Notes under the pieces: generated by a model
What the model saw: only the letters and a program-made list of their open reading frames with translations
What the model was told of the DNA's origin: nothing
Databases searched by the model: none
Source of the DNA: Bacillus vallismortis
GTDB lineage: Bacteria; Bacillota; Bacilli; Bacillales; Bacillaceae
Direction: 5' to 3'
Length of the DNA: 57,500 nt
Assembly: GCF_004116955.1 (NCBI RefSeq)
Contig: NZ_CP026362.1
Coordinates: 3,487,501-3,545,000 of the forward strand
Made by a program: the position numbers and the translations under genes
Shown: positions 51,366-57,500 of the stretch, piece by piece
Layout: each line of letters opens with the position of its first letter
Position numbering within the stretch: the first letter of the stretch is position 1

Positions 51366-52355
51366 TTATCCCTCCTGCAACATTAACACCAAGTGCTCCA
51401 TTAATCCTTGTACATTCACATTGGAATGAAGCCGTTTCTTTGCTTCTAAAACAGCAAGAATCTGATTCGTAACGCTTTGTTGTGTCGATTGTAACGCATG
51501 CTGTTTTATTGATTGGAATAAGTCTTGATAAATCAATTTATCTTCATTTCCTATTTGGATGGACAACACATCGCGATATATCAATAAGAGCATATCAAGA
51601 CCCATTTCTTGATGGGTTTTTTCTTTGAAAAAGGGCATCCATTGATCTTGAATAAAGAAAAAAGCATGTCCTTTCCGCTGGTGTAGGACTTCATACAATT
51701 TTATCACTTTCGCTCTAGACTCTGCAAACTCATCATTTCGACTCAATTCGACTGCTTCTGCTACATTATTGGTCATGTTGGCCAGAAGCCTTGCCATATG
51801 AGGCGAGACCTCTTGTTCGATGAGTCTATCTTCAATTGCTTTGGGCTGCAAAGGCTGAAAGGGAAGGGTTTGGCACCTTGAAATGATGGTATCCAATAAC
51901 CGTTGGGGCTGCTCCGTGATGAGGATGGCCATTGTATCTTTATTCGGTTCTTCTAAAAATTTCAGCAGGCTGTTCGCCGCATTCGCTGTCATTTGATCTG
52001 CATGAGAAATAATATACAGCTTTTTATGCGATTCAAGCCCTGTCTTAGAAAACTCCTCTTGTAGCGCTTGAATTTGCGCCTTTTTGATCGATAAACCATC
52101 AGGCTGGACAAGATGGAGATCAGGGTGGTTCCCTGACTCAATCCGTTTACAGTTTCGGCAGCTCTCACAAGGCTCCGCGCCAACCTCCAGGCAAAAAAAG
52201 CTTTTCGCAAGAAGCAGCGCGGCATCAAGCTTGCCTGTTCCTTTTTTTCCCTCAAACAAATAAGCGTGTGATAGTCTGTCCTTCTCAATACTATTATATA
52301 AAAGCTTCATCACTCTGGGCTGAAGCTCGTTCATTTCATTCCAAGATATTGCCAT
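51366..52355 (-). CDS. holB: DNA polymerase III delta' subunit
   Basis: HolB is the clamp-loader delta' subunit. It has 329 residues: a AAA+ fold with a P-loop GKKGTGK (36-42), a zinc module with C55, C63, C66 and C69, and the sensor 1 region LLKFLEEPNKDTMAILIT containing the SRC motif (ISRCQTL). Unlike E. coli delta', its P-loop looks intact. It lies between yaaR and ricT. Confidence 0.96.
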   Translation of the reverse strand: MAISWNEMNELQPRVMKLLYNSIEKDRLSHAYLFEGKKGTGKLDAALLLAKSFFCLEVGAEPCESCRNCKRIESGNHPDLHLVQPDGLSIKKAQIQALQEEFSKTGLESHKKLYIISHADQMTANAANSLLKFLEEPNKDTMAILITEQPQRLLDTIISRCQTLPFQPLQPKAIEDRLIEQEVSPHMARLLANMTNNVAEAVELSRNDEFAESRAKVIKLYEVLHQRKGHAFFFIQDQWMPFFKEKTHQEMGLDMLLLIYRDVLSIQIGNEDKLIYQDLFQSIKQHALQSTQQSVTNQILAVLEAKKRLHSNVNVQGLMEHLVLMLQEG

Positions 52356-52366
52356 TATATCACTCT

Positions 52367-52807
52367 CTATGTGTAAAGGTTAATCAATAAACCTTTTATT
52401 TCGCCAATACGCTCCAGCAAATCAATTGCCGGTTTTTCCTGATCCATCATCTCTTCCGTAAGCTGTATCAATTTGTCGTCGATTTCTTTTACAAGTCCCA
52501 GCGTTCTGCTGTTGCCATATAGGTCAAAGCTTTTCGATGTTTCATGTGAAAGCCCGCTGTCTACGGCCTCTTTGACAAAACGCTTCACCTGTCCTTTGAA
52601 CCTCGCCAAGTCTTTAAAATTGCGGGATTTCGTCAACCTTTTTCCAAATGCCTCGATATCTGATAACAGCCGAGTGAGCTGATCAAATTTCAATTTGCTG
52701 CTTTGGTTTTCCATCGATGTTTTAAACGACGCTGTCATCTCAGATGTTTTCACAGAAGGAAGCTGTTTATTATCTATAAATGTACGTATATCTTTATTAA
52801 TTTTCAC
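52367..52807 (-). CDS. yaaR: DUF327 family protein YaaR
   Basis: This 146-residue protein is all helical by appearance, with charged heptad-like stretches such as QLTRLLSDIEAFGKRLTKSRNFKDLARFKGQVKRFVKEAVDSG. It is conserved in this position in Bacillus. No enzyme motif, signal peptide or membrane segment is present. The function is unknown to me. It is in the darA-yaaR-holB-ricT-yabA unit, so it may be linked to replication or signalling only by position. Confidence 0.88.
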   Translation of the reverse strand: MKINKDIRTFIDNKQLPSVKTSEMTASFKTSMENQSSKLKFDQLTRLLSDIEAFGKRLTKSRNFKDLARFKGQVKRFVKEAVDSGLSHETSKSFDLYGNSRTLGLVKEIDDKLIQLTEEMMDQEKPAIDLLERIGEIKGLLINLYT

Positions 52808-52819
52808 AGTTTCAAATCC

Positions 52820-53164
<345 letters not shown>

Positions 53165-53198
53165 TTAGATTGGAAACAACAATGATCTCGTTTACATT

Positions 53199-53207
53199 AT
53201 TATATCA
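53199..53207 (-). promoter_or_regulatory. Candidate extended −10 promoter for darA-yaaR-holB-ricT-yabA
   Basis: The − strand reads TGATATAAT, an extended −10, 49 bases upstream of darA. The −35 region has only GTGACC at the expected distance. Confidence 0.5.
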
Positions 53208-53223
53208 ACTATTGGTAAACAGG

Positions 53224-53862
53224 TCACAATTGAATTTTTTTCAACGCTTCATTGATCACCTTCATAACGTCCTGAACAACGAGGTCTTTGGATTGGCTGG
53301 CATCAACAGAGTGAAATCTTTCCGGGAATCGTTTCATCAACTCTTGATAACCTTCCTGTACCTTTGTATGGAAGCTTAATTTTTCTAAATCGAGCCTGTT
53401 TTTCTCCCGCGAGCCGTTTGCGTAAATGCGCTTCAGTCCTTCTTCCGGACTAATTGAAAAATAAACCGTTACATGGGGCATCATATCGCCGATAGCAAAC
53501 TCATTAATTGACAGAACCTCATCAATCCCAAGTCCTCTGGCATATCCTTGGTATGCAAGCGAGCTGTCTATGAATCTGTCACAAAGAACGACGTGCCCCT
53601 GTTCCAATGCTGGTTTTACTTTTTCAACTAAATGCTGGCGTCTTGCAGCCGCATATAAGAGAGCTTCTGTTTTTGGGTCCATTAATGTGTTGTTCTCATT
53701 CAGAATGACCTCTCGAATTTGTTCTGCAATATCTATGCCGCCTGGCTCTCGAGTTGCTGTAACCTGAAGGCCCTCAGCTGTCAGTATGTTGTTGATTTCC
53801 TGCAGAACAGTCGTTTTCCCCGCACCTTCTGGACCTTCGAATGTAATAAATAAACCGCTCAT
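53224..53862 (-). CDS. tmk: Thymidylate kinase
   Basis: Tmk phosphorylates dTMP to dTDP. It has 212 residues with the P-loop GPEGAGKTT (10-18), the DR(F/Y) signature [18 protein letters not shown], and a LID region with [10 protein letters not shown]. It overlaps yaaO by 4 bases (ATGA), so it is read after yaaO on the − strand. Confidence 0.97.
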   Translation of the reverse strand: MSGLFITFEGPEGAGKTTVLQEINNILTAEGLQVTATREPGGIDIAEQIREVILNENNTLMDPKTEALLYAAARRQHLVEKVKPALEQGHVVLCDRFIDSSLAYQGYARGLGIDEVLSINEFAIGDMMPHVTVYFSISPEEGLKRIYANGSREKNRLDLEKLSFHTKVQEGYQELMKRFPERFHSVDASQSKDLVVQDVMKVINEALKKIQL

Positions 53863-55298
53863 GATTTCTCCTCTTCTATATAAACAAGTAGTTGTTTCTC
53901 TTTGATTTTCGTATTCCCTTGAACATGCATTTTCATGCTGATCAAGCGGCTGAGCTTTTGCACACTTTCTTTTGTCATTCTTTCTCCCGCCATAATCATC
54001 GGAATACCCGGAGGATAAGGAATGACATCCTCTGCGTTCAGCCGGCCTGCCGCTTCATCAAAGTCCACATATTCTTTTTTGAACGTTTGCAGCTCTTTTT
54101 TTTGATAAGGCAAGACAGTAACAGGCCGCGTTGCCCATTCTCCAGAAACAAACACCTGATCGGGAGGCGTTTTTTCAATCTCTTCATCAATGAATTTTAT
54201 CGTTTCAGCGCTTATTCTGCGATTTCCTCCCAATGGAAGAACGAGCAAGACTTGATTTTCATCCGCAAGCTCAGTGAATATGTTGGCACGTTCTAATATG
54301 TTTTGCAGCGTATACCCTGAATGCCCACGTTTTGAACGTAATGTAAGCTTGAGGGGATCCGTTATCATCCGTGGATCGGCCGGCTTGACAGCTTCTGCAT
54401 TTCTAAGTGAATCAAACGTTTGTTTAAGTAATTGTATTCGCTGCAGAATGTCAGAAAGCTTTTGTTCTTCTATTATATGCTGTACATAAGCGCGGGCAAT
54501 GTCTAACGAAGCCATAATCGGATAAGAAGGGCTGCTGCTTTGTAATCGATTTAAATACTCTGCCACCCGATTCCGGTCAACTCTGCTGCTGTTAAGGTGC
54601 AAATAAGAACCCATCGTCATGGCAGGCAGCGTTTTATGAGCCGACTGAACAACGATATCTGCCCCCATCGTTAAAGCTGAGGACGGAAAAGGCTCCCCTA
54701 AAATAAAATGTGCGCCATGCGCTTCATCGACTAAAACAGGAATCCCGTAATGATGGGCCTCTGAAATGATTTCGGTCAAATCAGCACTATGCCCGTAATA
54801 TGTCGGATGGGTCAGCACCAAGCCTTTCGCATCTGGATATGCTGCCAAGGCTTCTTTAACTGTTTTTAACGGAACATGAGTAGGCACATGCATCGCTGAA
54901 TCAATGTCGGGTGCAAGATAAACCGGCTCAGCACCAGCCATATCAACAGCATGAAACACAGATTTATGACAGTTTCTTTGAACCAGAATGATATCACCCG
55001 GTTCACAAACAGATAAGATCATCGCTAGGTTCCCGACAGTTGTTCCATTCACCAGAAAAAAACTTTCCGTTGATCTATATAATTGACTGACAAGCTCCTG
55101 TGCTTCCTTAATTACCCCAGAAGGATGATGGAGGTCATCCAGTCCTGTCAGTTCAGTTACATCAATGGTAAGAAGCGGACCGAATAACGACTTAGCGTCA
55201 TCAAAAAAGACATCTCCATTGTGATGTCCCGGAACATGAAATGAATGAGAATGTCTTCTCGCATGTTGAATCAGTGCTTTATATAAAGGTGTGTTCAT
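53859..55298 (-). CDS. yaaO: Orn/Lys/Arg decarboxylase-family protein YaaO
   Basis: This 479-residue fold-type-I PLP enzyme shows [40 protein letters not shown] and the PLP lysine in [16 protein letters not shown]-terminal domain contains [14 protein letters not shown]. It is a paralogue of the arginine decarboxylase SpeA, which is encoded elsewhere in B. subtilis. The substrate cannot be assigned from sequence. Its overlap with tmk ties tmk expression to it. Confidence 0.93.
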   Translation of the reverse strand: MNTPLYKALIQHARRHSHSFHVPGHHNGDVFFDDAKSLFGPLLTIDVTELTGLDDLHHPSGVIKEAQELVSQLYRSTESFFLVNGTTVGNLAMILSVCEPGDIILVQRNCHKSVFHAVDMAGAEPVYLAPDIDSAMHVPTHVPLKTVKEALAAYPDAKGLVLTHPTYYGHSADLTEIISEAHHYGIPVLVDEAHGAHFILGEPFPSSALTMGADIVVQSAHKTLPAMTMGSYLHLNSSRVDRNRVAEYLNRLQSSSPSYPIMASLDIARAYVQHIIEEQKLSDILQRIQLLKQTFDSLRNAEAVKPADPRMITDPLKLTLRSKRGHSGYTLQNILERANIFTELADENQVLLVLPLGGNRRISAETIKFIDEEIEKTPPDQVFVSGEWATRPVTVLPYQKKELQTFKKEYVDFDEAAGRLNAEDVIPYPPGIPMIMAGERMTKESVQKLSRLISMKMHVQGNTKIKEKQLLVYIEEEKS

Positions 55299-55332
55299 TA
55301 AAACAATCCTTTGAATGTGTTTTCTTATCCTT

Positions 55333-55338
55333 ATTATA
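55333..55338 (-). promoter_or_regulatory. Candidate −10 of a yaaO-tmk promoter
   Basis: TATAAT lies 35 bases upstream of the yaaO start. The −35 region (TTTAAG at 17 bases) is weak. There is no clear terminator between yaaN and yaaO. Confidence 0.35.
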
Positions 55339-55379
55339 TCGTGCCTCTGACAGAACTTAAAGATAAGACTTACTGGTAA

Positions 55380-56528
55380 CTACCTTTCCTTCATCGTAAG
55401 CAGCTTATGCTTCAGATCGTCTTCCATCACCATGAGTTCTTCTTCTGCCCGACGGCGTTTGATTCGTCCTTCTTCTTGTATGGTCAGCGTTTCTTCAAGC
55501 GTGCTTATTAAACTTTCCTGCACCTTTTTTAACGTATCGATATCTACAAGGCCTCGTTCATTCGCCCTCGCAGTTTCAATTGTATTGGTCTTCAAAAGCT
55601 CCGCATTTTTCAGCAAGAGCTCGTTGGTTGTATCTGATACTTTTTGTTGGGCATCTACTGCATTGCGCTGCCTTAAAAGCGTCAGCGCAATCGCTACTTG
55701 GTTTTTCCAAAGCGGAATCGCTGTCACAATGGATGACTGAATTTTTTCAGCTAACGCTTGATTTGTATTCTGAATCAGCCTGATTTGCGGGGCACTTTGG
55801 ATTGTGATTTGCCTGCTGAGCAGCAAATCATGCACCCTTTTATCTAAACGGTCAGCAAATTGAACCAAATCGTTTACTTCTTGAACTGCCATTTGGTTGT
55901 GTTCGCTTGATTCAGCCTTTTGCTTCAATTGAGGGATTGTTTTTGTTTTTAATTCCTCCAGCTTCAGTTCTCCCGCAGCAATATATACATTCAACGCCGT
56001 GAAATACTCTTTATTTTTTTCGTATAGCTGCTCTAATAGCTTATTGTCACTGATTAAAGCATTTCTAGAGTGTTCCAGCTTCAAGCTGATTCTGTCTATC
56101 TGTACGCTGGTCTTTTGATATTTAGACAGCACCTCCTGAAGAGAATTCGACACTCTTCCAAACACGCGCGAAAAAAATCCTTTTTTCCTAGACTGAAGAT
56201 CATCGGGATTTACTTGCTCCAGCTTTTTCATCAGCTCTCCAAGTATTTCGCCAATCTCCCCGACATCCTTCTTTTGAACATGATCAATCATAGTATGAGA
56301 AAAATTCAGCAGTTTGGACTGAGCTTGTGAACCGTATAAGACAATACTTTGCATATTTTTATGATCGATCTGCCCAGCAAGCTGAATTGCTTTTTCCTTG
56401 TTTTCCTCGGGAAGAACATCAATAAGGCGCACTTGCTGCTTCTCCGCTTTTACTGCCTCCGCCTCTATTTCTCCAAAAGGGTCCGCCAATAACTCATCGA
56501 TATGAAGGTCGCTTTGATCTCGGTCCAT
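55380..56528 (-). CDS. yaaN: TelA/KlaA-family protein YaaN
   Basis: This 382-residue soluble helical protein of the TelA (toxic anion/peptide resistance) family has long charged amphipathic helices and conserved [22 protein letters not shown] and [21 protein letters not shown]. No catalytic motif is seen. The family has been linked to tellurite or toxic-peptide tolerance, but the mechanism is unknown. It is co-transcribed with xpaC (18-base gap), behind a sigma-W-type promoter. Confidence 0.92.
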   Translation of the reverse strand: MDRDQSDLHIDELLADPFGEIEAEAVKAEKQQVRLIDVLPEENKEKAIQLAGQIDHKNMQSIVLYGSQAQSKLLNFSHTMIDHVQKKDVGEIGEILGELMKKLEQVNPDDLQSRKKGFFSRVFGRVSNSLQEVLSKYQKTSVQIDRISLKLEHSRNALISDNKLLEQLYEKNKEYFTALNVYIAAGELKLEELKTKTIPQLKQKAESSEHNQMAVQEVNDLVQFADRLDKRVHDLLLSRQITIQSAPQIRLIQNTNQALAEKIQSSIVTAIPLWKNQVAIALTLLRQRNAVDAQQKVSDTTNELLLKNAELLKTNTIETARANERGLVDIDTLKKVQESLISTLEETLTIQEEGRIKRRRAEEELMVMEDDLKHKLLTMKER

Positions 56529-56546
56529 CGCTCTTACCCTCTTCCA

Positions 56547-57161
56547 TTATTTCTTTAATGAATGCTTCGCTGCATCTAATTCAAATTGCAGTTCGTCAAT
56601 ATCATCACCCATTAATTGAGTTAAATCTTCCTCTAAACGCTTTGTCAGTTCAGCGAGTGTGATGCGTGCCTCACTCAGTGACGTCGACAGCTCTTTGCTT
56701 TTTTTCGGATGTGATGATAAAAAGGCATACTTCTCTGTCAGTTCAACAACTGAATCGAGCGTTTGGTAAAAAAATCGCTCAGCCTGATAAAACCGCTTCG
56801 GTTCTTTTTTTGTAAGAATATAAATCCTTCTGACAAGTCTCAGCATTTCTGCATTTTGTTTAAACATTTGTATGCTTTTCGCTTGAAATAAAGCTTTTCG
56901 AAGGCGTATGATTTTATGCCTTGCTTCCTCTAGGTTTTTCTTTATATAGGCATATTCTCTTCCTGTCAGTCCATGCTTCTTGAGAAACAACCGCCTTGAA
57001 TTCCAAACACCAGTTGTATATACGACTAGTCCTGAAGCGAGCCCATATACAAATGATAAAAAAAGAGGCTGATTCAGACCGAAAAAGCACAGTATTCCTA
57101 TGAAAACAAAAGTCGCACTGCTCGTGAAACTCCATATTAAAAAGTGAAGAAATCTCTGCAT
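56547..57161 (-). CDS. xpaC: XpaC, membrane-associated protein
   Basis: The 204-residue protein has two hydrophobic segments (about 5-26 and 31-51), then a positively charged helical cytoplasmic domain (LEEARHKIIRLRKALFQAKSI, FYQTLDSVVELTEKYAFLSSHP). It was named for an effect on hydrolysis of a phosphatase indicator. The biochemical function is unclear. An AGGAG site lies 10 bases from the ATG. It pairs with yaaN in a typical XpaC-TelA two-gene unit. Confidence 0.92.
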   Translation of the reverse strand: MQRFLHFLIWSFTSSATFVFIGILCFFGLNQPLFLSFVYGLASGLVVYTTGVWNSRRLFLKKHGLTGREYAYIKKNLEEARHKIIRLRKALFQAKSIQMFKQNAEMLRLVRRIYILTKKEPKRFYQAERFFYQTLDSVVELTEKYAFLSSHPKKSKELSTSLSEARITLAELTKRLEEDLTQLMGDDIDELQFELDAAKHSLKK

Positions 57162-57201
57162 GAGATCATCGACTCCTGTGTATATTCTCAGTTTTAATAT
57201 T

Positions 57202-57236
57202 ATTATCTACTACGATCAATCCCTAAACAAGTTTCA
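57202..57236 (-). promoter_or_regulatory. Overlapping sigma-W and sigma-A type promoters of xpaC-yaaN
   Basis: TGAAAC (57231-57236) is 16 bases from CGTA (57211-57214), the sigma-W consensus. On the same bases, TTGTTT (57225-57230) is 17 bases from GATAAT (57202-57207), a sigma-A pattern. Both would start transcription within about 10 bases of each other, 40-50 bases before xpaC. Confidence 0.72.
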
Positions 57237-57277
57237 TTACTTTTTATTAACTCATTTCTTTTAAAAGAATACAAAAA

Positions 57278-57295
57278 AAGACCTCTTCAGGTCTT
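57278..57295 (-). terminator. csfB terminator
   Basis: AAGACCT and AGGTCTT pair around a CTTC loop, followed by seven T on the − strand. The stem reaches into the csfB stop codon. Confidence 0.88.
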
Positions 57296-57488
57296 AAGAA
57301 TATAATGGCGGTGTATGAATGCTTTTAAGCTTTTTTACATAAAAGGCATAGTCAGGATCTGAAGTTGATGTAGAAATTACTTTTCTCTCACAATCTAAGC
57401 ATATGAATTTCGTATAAAGATGAATGCCTCTATCCTTCTCTTGATCACAAATTACACATGTACGATTTAGTTTACCTGTTTCGTCCAT
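57294..57488 (-). CDS. csfB: Anti-sigma factor Gin (CsfB)
   Basis: CsfB/Gin binds sigma-G (and sigma-E) and prevents premature activity during sporulation. It has 64 residues with a zinc finger formed by C11, C14, C30 and C33 (CVIC…CLDC). The ATG at 57488 follows GAGGTGG at the very edge of the window, so its promoter lies outside. The frame starts three codons earlier, within the ribosome site. Confidence 0.95.
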   Translation of the reverse strand: MDETGKLNRTCVICDQEKDRGIHLYTKFICLDCERKVISTSTSDPDYAFYVKKLKSIHTPPLYS

Positions 57489-57500
57489 CGTCCCCACCTC

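Overview
The window is a stretch of the origin-proximal core chromosome of a Bacillus subtilis-group bacterium, shown on the strand opposite to most of its genes. Protein sequences and gene order match the B. subtilis segment between csfB/xpaC and the first ribosomal RNA operon after lysS. Several small differences from what I remember of strain 168 (for example in AbrB, PabB, TilS and SpoIIE) suggest a close relative or a non-168 strain. I recognise essentially every gene. I see no insertion sequence, prophage, CRISPR array or recently acquired island. Only abrB and the predicted antisense RNA against yabE are read on the + strand.

Region by region, in increasing coordinates (the − strand genes are therefore listed 3' to 5'): 1-2800 holds the 5' part of a 23S rRNA gene, a tRNA-less spacer, a complete 16S rRNA gene and its tandem P1/P2 promoters. 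2795-10160 is the folate cluster (pabB-pabA-pabC-sul-folB-folK-yazB-dusB-lysS), tightly overlapped, with a TRAP-type GAG-repeat site over the pabA start. 10321-16674 carries cysK, yacD, hslO, coaX, ftsH and hprT. 16671-28955 carries tilS, the sporulation genes yabT, yabS and spoIIE, two tRNA genes, yabR, divIC, yabQ, yabP, rqcP (yabO), yabN, yabM and spoVT.

29055-41340 carries mfd, fin, pth (spoVC), ctc, prs, glmU, spoVG, yabJ, purR, ispE, sspF, veg and yabG. 41501-47386 carries ksgA, rnmV, yabE, yabD and metS. abrB stands alone at 47888-48172. 48221-57488 carries rsmI, yazA, trmN6 (yabB), yabA, ricT (yaaT), holB, yaaR, darA (yaaQ), tmk, yaaO, yaaN, xpaC and csfB.

The genes serve translation and RNA modification (rRNA, tRNA, lysS, metS, ksgA, rnmV, rsmI, trmN6, tilS, dusB, pth, ctc, rqcP), precursor supply (folate, PRPP, UDP-GlcNAc, isoprenoid, CoA, cysteine, dTMP), DNA replication and repair (holB, yabA, mfd), and the sporulation programme. 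Promoters that I could read directly include candidates for sigma-A, B, E, F/G, H and the ECF factors W and M/X, plus likely sites for Spo0A, PurR, CymR and TRAP. The most interesting points are regulatory or architectural: an ECF promoter reading antisense to yabE, a sigma-A promoter inside the longest yabE reading frame, a VWA domain in YabS that looks circularly permuted, a terminator-like hairpin in the metS leader, and a second tandem pair of Spo0A-like boxes upstream of abrB. I did not find a new multi-gene system.
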